Shown here one piece after another: positions 9,088 through 16,284 of a stretch of 64,000 nucleotides of DNA. Origin of the DNA: Gp6-AA40 sp963772955 (GTDB taxonomy: Bacteria; Acidobacteriota; Vicinamibacteria; Vicinamibacterales; UBA2999); NCBI GenBank assembly GCA_963772955.1, contig CAVYZF010000009.1:248001-312000 (forward strand), written 5' to 3'. The translations under genes were made by a program, and so were the position numbers. The notes under the pieces are model-generated. The model searched no databases. It saw only the letters and a list, made by a program, of their open reading frames with translations, and was not told where the DNA came from. The first letter of the stretch is position 1; every line of letters starts with the position of its first letter.

Positions 9088-9720
9088 TCACGCCTTCCGC
9101 ATGTTCTCAGCACCGCGCATCAGCGAGGTGAGAATCTTGTCGTAGTCCTGACAGCGACAGAGGTTTCCGGAGATCCCGTGCGCGAGCTGCGCGCGCGTCG
9201 GGCTGGGATTCGTCTTGAGGAACCCCACCGCGGCCATGATGAAGCCCGACATGCAGAACGCGCACTGGAAGCCCTGCTCGTCGACCACGCCCTGCTGAAT
9301 GGGGTGCAGCGTGCCGTCGGCTGCCGCCAGACCCTCGATGGTGACGATCTTCTTCCCGCGCACGGCGTGCGTGAGGACAGAGCACGAATAGTGCGGCACA
9401 TCGTCGACGAGCACGGTGCACGCCCCGCACTCGGCGCGATCGCATCCGAGCTTGGTGCCGGTCAGCCCCAGCTTGTAGCGGAGCGTCGTGGCCAGCGTTT
9501 CTTGCTTCAGCACGTCGACGCGACGCTCCTGGCCATTGACCGTGAGCGTGATCAGCCGCTCGACACTGCCTGGTGCAGACGGCTGCTGGCCGAGCACCGA
9601 CGTGGAGCGCCAGAGGTATGCGGCCGATGACACCACGGCTCCCGACGCAATGACACCCTTGATGAAGTTGCGGCGCGAGACGTTCCTGGGTGTGTCGGCG
9701 GTCATCGTCTTGTCTTCCAT
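9088..9720 (-). CDS. (2Fe-2S)-binding small subunit with Tat signal
   Basis: 210 residues, first gene of the operon. Residues 1-45 hold a twin-arginine signal (SRRNFIKGVIASGAVVSSAA), implying a periplasmic complex as in PaoABC. The plant-type 2Fe-2S domain has CDRAECGACTV and a following CSVL. The second, four-helix 2Fe-2S domain has CAFCMSGF and LCRCQDY. It relays electrons from the molybdenum centre to FAD. Upstream (9721-9835) is a 115-nt divergent intergenic space shared with the lipoprotein gene. Confidence 0.92.
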   Translation of the reverse strand: MEDKTMTADTPRNVSRRNFIKGVIASGAVVSSAAYLWRSTSVLGQQPSAPGSVERLITLTVNGQERRVDVLKQETLATTLRYKLGLTGTKLGCDRAECGACTVLVDDVPHYSCSVLTHAVRGKKIVTIEGLAAADGTLHPIQQGVVDEQGFQCAFCMSGFIMAAVGFLKTNPSPTRAQLAHGISGNLCRCQDYDKILTSLMRGAENMRKA

Positions 9721-9835
9721 GGAATGGCTACCTCAATTGAAAGAGGCATACGGGCTGTGGTGAGGCAGGCAAAAGGTAGCGCCGAGTGACGCAGAACGCA
9801 ACGAAAGAATGGGGTAGCCCGTACAATGCGCCGTC

Positions 9836-10270
9836 GTGCAGACCTGGCTGCGTAAGGCGAGCTTTCGAGGGCGTATGGTCGCGCTCGCGCTGGCCTTCTC
9901 CTTGAGCGGGGCGTGCGGCCCGCCGCGCCCGGAGCCTCCCCGGAAGGAAGTCGTTCTATGGAAGCAACTTGGCTCGTGGTCGGGCCGCGGAAACGCTCAG
10001 ACCGAATCGTTCGTGGGACTGACAGGGTCGCTTCGGCTGCACTGGCGCACGACTCACGAGGATCCGCAGGGCCAGGGCAGGTTCAAAGTGATTCTGCAGA
10101 GCGCCATCAGCGGTCGCGCTTTGCAGGATCTCGTCGATGAATTGGGGCCGGGAGAGGGAACGGCCTACGCGGCTGATGACCCGCGAGTCTTCCACATCGT
10201 GGTCGAATCAGCGAACCTCAATTGGTCGTTTACGGTCGAGGAAGCCGCCTTCGGAACAGCCGCACCGTAA
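9836..10270 (+). CDS. Small lipoprotein, function unknown
   Basis: 144 residues from a GTG at 9836; an internal ATG at 9875 (MVALALAF) would also give a working signal. The lipobox LSGAC places a lipidated Cys at residue 27. The mature part is a compact beta-rich domain (SLRLHWRTTHEDPQGQGRFKV, shortened; HIVVESANLNWSFTVEEA) with no recognised family. It is a single gene: the next 300 nt (10271-10572) show only weak small ORFs, including a 34-codon one at 10396, before the OsmC operon. Confidence 0.6.
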   Translation: MQTWLRKASFRGRMVALALAFSLSGACGPPRPEPPRKEVVLWKQLGSWSGRGNAQTESFVGLTGSLRLHWRTTHEDPQGQGRFKVILQSAISGRALQDLVDELGPGEGTAYAADDPRVFHIVVESANLNWSFTVEEAAFGTAAP

Positions 10271-10572
10271 CAGCTCGTGGCGCAGCTCCGCCTTCTTCAC
10301 CGGCGCGATGCCAACCAATCTGAAAAGGCCCTGCCAGGTGGGCTGTCGAGGCCGCCCAATTTTCGGCACCTGTCATCAGCCTCCGCCACACCATCATGCG
10401 GCATCTTGTTGAAACCATTGGCCTGACGTCGACAGGCGACGCGGTATGTCTGTTGCCCATCGGATCTGCTGTCGACGTGCTCCCCACTCACGCGACCTAA
10501 ATCGAGGGGAATCCGAGCCGCCGACTTCGAGTGATGAGCCGCCGCAATCGCGGCGTCGAAAGGAGACAGGCC

Positions 10573-11160
10573 ATGTCAGGAACCACCGCCGTCGCAACCC
10601 GTGCGCCACGCGAACCGCGTAACGGTGTCGATACGCCAACCCTGTTCGCCACGATCAACGCCGTCAAGGAAACACCCACGCTGGCGAAATTCCGTTTCCG
10701 CGCCAGCAGCCGCTGGGTGGATGGCACGTGCAGTGAGTCGATCGTCGAATCGTTCTTCGGCGCGGGCGGCGAGCACGCGCACAAGACCGAGTTCCGCTAC
10801 ACCGCCGACCATCCCGCCGTGCTCGTTGGCCAGGATCGCGGCCCGCTGCCGGTCGAATTCCTCCTAATCGGGCTGGCCTCGTGCATCACCGCGGGCATCG
10901 GCAACATCGCCGCTGCCCGGGGCGTGACGTTGACGTCGGTGGAGTCGCAAGTCGAGGGCGACATCGATGTCATGGGCGTCCTGGGCTTATCCGACGAGGT
11001 TCGCAACGGCTACGAACGCATCCGCATCACCTTCACGATAGCGGGCGACGCGCCGCCGGAAAAGCTGCGGCAGATCGTCGAGCAGTCCCGCGCACGCTCG
11101 GCGGTGTACGACGTGCTCACCAACGGTGTGCCAGTCGAGATGACCGTCAACACTCGTTGA
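10573..11160 (+). CDS. OsmC family protein
   Basis: 195 residues from the ATG at 10573, with AGGAG at 10560-10564. OsmC/Ohr proteins are thiol peroxidases or stress proteins that use a Cys pair. Here the first Cys is in the family helix (LLIGLASCITAG), but the second is replaced in RSAVYDVLTN, so this is the YhfA-like branch and probably not a classical two-Cys peroxidase. The remaining motifs fit: GGEHAHKTEFRYTADHP and GQDRGPLPVEF. First gene of a four-gene operon with two flavoproteins and a MaoC hydratase. Confidence 0.85.
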   Translation: MSGTTAVATRAPREPRNGVDTPTLFATINAVKETPTLAKFRFRASSRWVDGTCSESIVESFFGAGGEHAHKTEFRYTADHPAVLVGQDRGPLPVEFLLIGLASCITAGIGNIAAARGVTLTSVESQVEGDIDVMGVLGLSDEVRNGYERIRITFTIAGDAPPEKLRQIVEQSRARSAVYDVLTNGVPVEMTVNTR

Positions 11161-11168
11161 GGCGTACC

Positions 11169-12410
11169 GTGACGCGCACGACCACTCTCATCATCGGCGC
11201 CGGACAGGCAGGGCTCGCGATGAGCCGCTGTCTGTCCGAGCTCGGGGTCGAGCACGTCGTGCTCGAGCGCGGAAAGCTCGCGCAACGGTGGCGCAGCCAG
11301 AGCTGGGATTCGTTGCACCTGCTGACGCCCAACTGGATGACGCGCCTTCCGGGATTCCAGTACGACGGCCACGACCCGGATGGCTTCATGTCCGTTCCGG
11401 AATTGATTGCGTTCTTCGAACGCTACGCCGCTTCGTCAGCCGCACCGATTGTGACCGACACCGCAGTGCAAAGCGTCGAGCGCTCAGTGAACGGTTTCCG
11501 TGTCGTTACCAGCCGCGGTGATTGGTCGGCTTCCTCGGTGGTCGTTGCCACCGGATATTGCGCTCTGTCCGCGATTCCTGCGGCGAGCAGAAGCCTTGCG
11601 CCATCGGTGCTGCAGATCGCGGCCCCCGACTATCGGCGCCCTGAGCAACTGCCCGCCGGTGGGGTCCTCGTGGTCGGTGCTTCCGCCACTGGAGTCCAAC
11701 TCGCCGACGAGATTCAGCACTCCGGACGGCAGGTGACGCTGGCTGTCGGACGTCACACACGGTTGCCTCGATCGCATCGCGGCCGCGACATCCTGTGGTG
11801 GCTGGATCGACTCGGCGTGCTGAACCAGAGTGCGGATGGCGTTGAGGATATCGAGCGTTCGCGCCACCAGCCGTCGATGCAGTTGGTCGGCAGATCCGAT
11901 CATGCGTCGCTCGACCTGGCCGTGCTGAATGAAGGGGGCGTCCGCTTCGTGGGCAGGATCCGCGGCATCAACGGGCATCGCGTGAGCTGTGCCGACGATT
12001 TCATGTCGACGACGGCCGCGGCAGACATCAAGATGGCCGAGATCCTCACCCGGATCGATCAGTTCATCGCCACAACGGGCATCGATGCCGATCCGCGTGA
12101 GCCGTTCACGCCGACCTGGCCGCTGGCCGCTGACGTTCCTGCCGAACTGGATCTGAAAGCCGAAGGCATCGAAACGGTGATCTGGGCAACCGGGTGCCGA
12201 CGCGCATATCCGTGGCTGCGCGTCCCGGTCCTCGATGCACGTGGCGAGATCAGGCACACCGGCGGGATCACGGCCGAGGCCGGTCTCTACGTGCTCGGCC
12301 TGAACTTTCAGCGTCGGCGAAACTCCAGCTTCATCGACGGCGTCGGTCACGACGCGTGGGTGATCGCGCACGAGATCGCTCGGTCGATGACACAGGCGCG
12401 CGTCGCGTAA
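11169..12410 (+). CDS. Flavin-containing monooxygenase-like oxidoreductase
   Basis: 413 residues from a GTG at 11169, 8 nt after the OsmC stop. FAD is bound by the N-terminal GAGQAGLAMSR motif with the acidic LER end. A second Rossmann motif (VVGASATGVQLADE) binds NADPH. The segment RWRSQSWDSLHLLTPNWM is typical of the YUCCA/CzcO-like FMO group, and ATGCRRAYPWL matches the C-terminal FAD-contact motif. It probably oxygenates a small lipophilic or amine substrate; which one is unknown. Confidence 0.85.
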   Translation: MTRTTTLIIGAGQAGLAMSRCLSELGVEHVVLERGKLAQRWRSQSWDSLHLLTPNWMTRLPGFQYDGHDPDGFMSVPELIAFFERYAASSAAPIVTDTAVQSVERSVNGFRVVTSRGDWSASSVVVATGYCALSAIPAASRSLAPSVLQIAAPDYRRPEQLPAGGVLVVGASATGVQLADEIQHSGRQVTLAVGRHTRLPRSHRGRDILWWLDRLGVLNQSADGVEDIERSRHQPSMQLVGRSDHASLDLAVLNEGGVRFVGRIRGINGHRVSCADDFMSTTAAADIKMAEILTRIDQFIATTGIDADPREPFTPTWPLAADVPAELDLKAEGIETVIWATGCRRAYPWLRVPVLDARGEIRHTGGITAEAGLYVLGLNFQRRRNSSFIDGVGHDAWVIAHEIARSMTQARVA

Positions 12411-12421
12411 GGAGCATTCCG

Positions 12422-13591
12422 ATGAGAGTCGATGCAGTCATCGTCGGCGCGCGCTGCGCAGGAGCGGCGACCGCCATGCTGCTTGCGCGCGCGGGCGCGC
12501 GCGTGCTCCTGGTCGACAGAGGCGTGTACGGTACCGACACGCTGTCGACGCATGCCCTCATGCGCGGCGGCGTTCTGCAACTGCATCGCTGGGGGATTTT
12601 GCCGAGCATCGTGGCGGCGGGCACACCGGCCGTGCACTCCACGACGTTCAGCTACCGCGAACATGACGTCGTCGTGCCGATCGAGCCGAGAGTCGGTGTC
12701 GACGCGTTGTACGCGCCGCGCCGGGCGCTGCTCGATCGCACGCTGGTCGACGCCGCTGAGGCCAGCGGGGCACGCGTACGCTACGGCGTTCGTGTCGACG
12801 ATGTCATCGCCGATGACCGCGGCCGCGTACGCGGGATCACCGCGGTCGCGGACGGCGTCCGTCAACGTATTGAAGCGGACATCGTCATCGGCGCAGACGG
12901 ACTGCATTCGACGATCGCGCAGCGCGTCGGAGCGGCGCGTCTCGTCGAGGGCCGGCACGCGACAGGCGTTCTCTACAGCTATTGGGAGAACCTGCCGGTT
13001 GACGGCTACTACTGGCGATTCCGCCCGAGCGGGAGTATCGGCGCGATTCCCACAAACGATGGTGCCACGTGTGTGTTCGCATCGATACCATCGCAGCATT
13101 TTCGATCCGAGATTCAGCGTGCCCCCCCGTCGGCCTACCGCCGGCTGATTCGCGACGTATCGCCACTGTTCGAGGCGCGGCTCGACGGCGCGCGACGGGT
13201 GGAGCCGGTACGAGGATTCGGCGGGCACGCCGGTTTCATCAAGCAGGGCGTCGGGTCGGGCTGGGCGCTCGTTGGCGACGCTGGCTACTTCAAAGACCCG
13301 CTTACGGCCCACGGCATCACGGACGCGCTGCGCGACGCGGAATTACTCACGCGCGCGATCGTGCAAGGGACAACGGCCGCCCTCGCGAACTACGAGACGA
13401 CGCGGCACGCGCTCTCTCGCCGGCTGTTCGAACTGACCGACGAAATAGCGTCCTTTGCCTGGACCGACGATGAACTGCAGTCGCTGCATCGCGAGTTCAG
13501 CCGCGAAATGTCGCGCGAGGTGAAGGCGCTTGCTGCGTTGGAGCCACTCACATGTCACTCATCGTCGGCCAGCGCGCCTCACGTCGCCTGA
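12422..13591 (+). CDS. FAD-dependent oxidoreductase, geranylgeranyl reductase/PHBH-like
   Basis: 389 residues from ATG 12422, with an AAGGAG site 5 nt upstream. It shows the GARCAGAATAMLLARAG dinucleotide fold with the less common Cys-containing GxRCAG variant, the DTLSTHALM segment, the GADGLHSTIAQ (GD-type) motif, and VGDAGYFKDPLTAHGITDAL for FAD binding. This combination is characteristic of the TIGR02032-like geranylgeranyl-reductase family, which includes hydroxylases and halogenases. Substrate unknown; the neighbours suggest oxidation or reduction of a CoA- or lipid-linked compound. Confidence 0.82.
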   Translation: MRVDAVIVGARCAGAATAMLLARAGARVLLVDRGVYGTDTLSTHALMRGGVLQLHRWGILPSIVAAGTPAVHSTTFSYREHDVVVPIEPRVGVDALYAPRRALLDRTLVDAAEASGARVRYGVRVDDVIADDRGRVRGITAVADGVRQRIEADIVIGADGLHSTIAQRVGAARLVEGRHATGVLYSYWENLPVDGYYWRFRPSGSIGAIPTNDGATCVFASIPSQHFRSEIQRAPPSAYRRLIRDVSPLFEARLDGARRVEPVRGFGGHAGFIKQGVGSGWALVGDAGYFKDPLTAHGITDALRDAELLTRAIVQGTTAALANYETTRHALSRRLFELTDEIASFAWTDDELQSLHREFSREMSREVKALAALEPLTCHSSSASAPHVA

Positions 13592-13962
13592 CGCTCACGG
13601 CGGATCACGTGCGCACGTTCGCCGAGCTCTCGGGCGATCGCAACCCGCTGCACTTCGATGCCGCATTCGCGGCGCGCACGAAGTTCGGGCGGCTCGTCGT
13701 GCAGGGTGGACTCACCACCGGGCTGCTCCATGCGCTGGTGGCGATGGACATGCCGGGACCGGGCACAGTGTTTCTGAGTCAGAACTGGAGATTCGGTGCG
13801 CCGGTCTACATCGACGACACCATCACTGCCGAAGCGGAGGTCGTCTCCATCCATCCGTCGAAGCCGGTGACACAGCTACGCGTGCAGATCACGCGCAGCG
13901 ACGGCACGACCGTGCTCGAGGGCGAGGCGTGGTGCTACACGTTCGCTGCTTCGACGGCGTAG
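13552..13962 (+). CDS. MaoC family (R)-specific enoyl-CoA hydratase-like protein
   Basis: 136 residues; overlaps the previous gene by 40 nt, indicating coupling. It is a hot-dog fold hydratase with the catalytic motif (SGDRNPLHFD, then FGRLVVQGGLT) in the standard positions (Asp and His active pair). MaoC proteins hydrate or dehydrate enoyl-CoA or -ACP thioesters. Last gene of the OsmC-FMO-reductase operon, which suggests a small lipid or acyl-CoA modification pathway. Confidence 0.88.
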   Translation: MSLIVGQRASRRLTLTADHVRTFAELSGDRNPLHFDAAFAARTKFGRLVVQGGLTTGLLHALVAMDMPGPGTVFLSQNWRFGAPVYIDDTITAEAEVVSIHPSKPVTQLRVQITRSDGTTVLEGEAWCYTFAASTA

Positions 13963-14050
13963 GGGACAACTCTACTTTCAACCACTCCGAGGGAGAAACG
14001 CGATTCCAGCTACATGGAAAGAGACGAAGAGCCCTCGGTGTACTGAGACG

Positions 14051-14077
14051 GCCCACCTCCGCTAAAGCTACGGTGGA
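14051..14077. repeat. Palindromic repeat, CCACC..GCTAAAGC..GGTGG type
   Basis: CCCACCTCC - GCTAAAGC - TACGGTGG forms a short hairpin. A near-identical copy lies at 39213-39239 and a shorter relative inside the MBL gene at 20367-20387. It sits in the 147-nt gap before the aldehyde oxidoreductase and may also act as a terminator for the preceding operon. Confidence 0.6.
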
Positions 14078-14109
14078 GACGCGCGACTTCACAGTGATAG
14101 ATTGTCGCG

Positions 14110-15939
14110 ATGCGCACCTCGTTGAACGGATCCCGCAGCGACCCTCGCGCAGTCGTCTACGCGCGTGCGACCATCGACCTGGCATCCCGGGATGTCCGCA
14201 TCGAAGACGTGCCGTGCCGGAACCTCGAGGATGTGCTGGGGGGATTCGGGCGATCGTTTCAGATCCTGGCGGAGCGGACCATCACGCACGCGTTCACGCC
14301 CGACAATCCCCTCATCGTCAACACCGGCGTGCTGACGGCGTCGAACGTCATGACCGGGCTCCGGACGTACTTCTCGGCCTACAGCCCGCTCAAGGTCTCC
14401 AACAAAGGCCTGCCCGCCGCGATATGGTCGGCCGGGAGCTGCAAGTTCGGCCCGAAGCTCAAATGGACCGGGCTCGACGAGGTGATTCTGGAGGGCCGGG
14501 CCGACGTGCCCGTGTACCTGGTGATTCGGCACAGTGAGCAAGGTCCCCAGATTGGGTTCGAGCCCGCCGGCGATCTGCTCGGGCTCACCTGCCACGAGAA
14601 GATCATGTGGCTGCGCGATCGGTACGCCGACGCGCACTTCGCGGCGATCGGCCCCGCCGGCGAGCGCTACGAGGATTGCTACATGGCGGCGGTGGCGCTC
14701 AGCACTGAAAACCAGCTCAGGTCGGGCGACGACAAGTGCCGATGGGCCGGCCGCGGCGGCATGGGCGCCGTCATGGGGTACAAGCGCGTGATAGCGATCG
14801 TCGCGCAGGCGCCGGACCGCATCGCGAAGCTGAAGCCGGAAATCCGCGACATCAACAAGGCGGCGTCGACCGGCCCCGGATCGCGCAAGTTCCGCGAGAA
14901 GGACAAAGGAGGGCTCGGCGGGACCTGGTCGAACTACGAGCCGCTCGAGAAGTTCCACTTCGTCCCCCAGAACAACTTCCGGCCCACGGGCGACGGCAAG
15001 CCGGAGCTGATGTTCCGCGATCACGTGCAGCCGGAGTTCGTCGTCAAGGCCGAGTCGTGCTTTCGCTGCGGCATCAACTGCCACAAGAACGTCTACGAGA
15101 AGAACGCCGACGGGACGCGCGGCGCCTTCCTGGCCAAGTTTGACTACGAGCCGGTGAACCTGCTCTCAACCAATCTCGGGATCCACGATCCGCGCAAGGC
15201 TGCCACGCTCATCAGCCTGGTCGACCGGCTCGGGATGGACAACATCTCCCTGGGCGCGACAATCTCGTACGTGATGGACTACAACGAGCGGCATCCGGAC
15301 GCACCGATCCTGAACGGCGCGACTTTCGGAGACTTCGACAAAGCGCGCGAGCTCGTCGAGGGCGCGGCCACGGGGAAGTTTCCCGAGGTGGGCCGCGGCG
15401 TCAAGCGGCTGTCGGAGAGCCTCGGGGAGACTGGGTACGCCATGCACTGCAAGGGCCTGGAGTTCCCCGCGTACCAGCCCGACACAAACCCCGGCTATCC
15501 GTGGGCGATCGCGGGCGGACACATGTCGATGGCCACCTACATGGCGCTGGCGCTCGAGGGCAACACCTCGCTCGATTACTGGGCGACGCTGATCACCGAA
15601 CGCGGTCTGTACTTCGTGCGCGACGACCTGCTCGGCCTCTGCAAGTTCGCCGGTGTCACCGGCGACCACGTCGTCGAGAGCCTGAAGCACGAGAGCGGGT
15701 TCGAGATGACGTCAGCGGAGCTGCTGGCCGCCGTGCGGCGCGCGTTCGTCCGCGCGTTGTGGCTCGAGCGCAAGCAGGGGTACGATCGATCGGACTACAC
15801 GATGCCGTCGGAAGTGTTCGACCGGCCCAACCCCAACCTGGGCGTACCCCCGTTCGTGACCCGCGAGTTCTTCTCGCAGCTCAGCGATCGGGTCTGGGCT
15901 GTGTTCGACAGAGAAATCGACGAGATTGCCAAGGCCTGA
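14110..15939 (+). CDS. Aldehyde ferredoxin oxidoreductase family (tungstopterin) enzyme
   Basis: 609 residues, full length. These cytoplasmic enzymes use a bis-pterin tungsten (or Mo) cofactor and one [4Fe-4S] cluster to oxidise aldehydes or do the reverse reduction. The cluster ligands are present: CFRCGINC near residue 316 and a distal Cys in LLGLCKFAG near 510, the same spacing pattern as P. furiosus AOR. The N-domain shows NPLIVNTGVLT and WTGLDEVILEGRA, and GRGGMGAVMGYKRV matches the family pterin-binding stretch. A MoaD-like gene follows 34 nt downstream, a known pairing for tungsten enzymes. Confidence 0.9.
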   Translation: MRTSLNGSRSDPRAVVYARATIDLASRDVRIEDVPCRNLEDVLGGFGRSFQILAERTITHAFTPDNPLIVNTGVLTASNVMTGLRTYFSAYSPLKVSNKGLPAAIWSAGSCKFGPKLKWTGLDEVILEGRADVPVYLVIRHSEQGPQIGFEPAGDLLGLTCHEKIMWLRDRYADAHFAAIGPAGERYEDCYMAAVALSTENQLRSGDDKCRWAGRGGMGAVMGYKRVIAIVAQAPDRIAKLKPEIRDINKAASTGPGSRKFREKDKGGLGGTWSNYEPLEKFHFVPQNNFRPTGDGKPELMFRDHVQPEFVVKAESCFRCGINCHKNVYEKNADGTRGAFLAKFDYEPVNLLSTNLGIHDPRKAATLISLVDRLGMDNISLGATISYVMDYNERHPDAPILNGATFGDFDKARELVEGAATGKFPEVGRGVKRLSESLGETGYAMHCKGLEFPAYQPDTNPGYPWAIAGGHMSMATYMALALEGNTSLDYWATLITERGLYFVRDDLLGLCKFAGVTGDHVVESLKHESGFEMTSAELLAAVRRAFVRALWLERKQGYDRSDYTMPSEVFDRPNPNLGVPPFVTREFFSQLSDRVWAVFDREIDEIAKA

Positions 15940-15973
15940 CCGGCCTCGCTATCTAGGGACTGCGCACTGTTGT

Positions 15974-16243
15974 ATGCCCCGTATCCGATTCACGACCCTC
16001 TTCGCCGAGCGCATCGGCGGCGTCAACTCCGTTGACGTGCCGGCCGCGACGGTGGAGTCGGCGCTCCGCGCGCTCACCGATCGACATCCCAACCTGACGC
16101 CGCTCGTCTGGGCGAAGGACGGCGCGCTCAATCCCGTCATGGTGGTGTTCCTGAACGACCGCCAGCTTGGCGACGCGGAGATCGGGACCGCGGTGGAATC
16201 CGGCGATCAGATCGACATCGTGTCTGCGATCGAAGGCGGGTGA
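15974..16243 (+). CDS. MoaD/ThiS-like sulfur carrier
   Basis: 89 residues from ATG 15974 (MPRIRFTT). It has the ubiquitin-like beta-grasp pattern and ends in the thiocarboxylate-forming Gly-Gly (SAIEGG). It would donate sulfur in molybdopterin synthesis; placement directly after the tungstopterin enzyme suggests a dedicated carrier. No MoaE or MoeB-like gene is in the window. Confidence 0.85.
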   Translation: MPRIRFTTLFAERIGGVNSVDVPAATVESALRALTDRHPNLTPLVWAKDGALNPVMVVFLNDRQLGDAEIGTAVESGDQIDIVSAIEGG

Positions 16244-16284
16244 AGGTTGGCCGCCTGTGTTTCGTGATAAGAAAGGCGCGATCC

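Noticed and set aside
7176..9131. Long plus-strand open frame (651 codons) opposite the molybdopterin subunit
   Set aside because: Antisense shadow of a clear minus-strand gene; Arg/His-rich composition and no family motif. The same holds for 1408-2640, 16207-17439, 22748-24028 and 28001-29191.
10396..10500. 34-codon plus-strand ORF between lipoprotein and OsmC genes
   Set aside because: No ribosome site, no recognised similarity; could be chance in GC-rich DNA.
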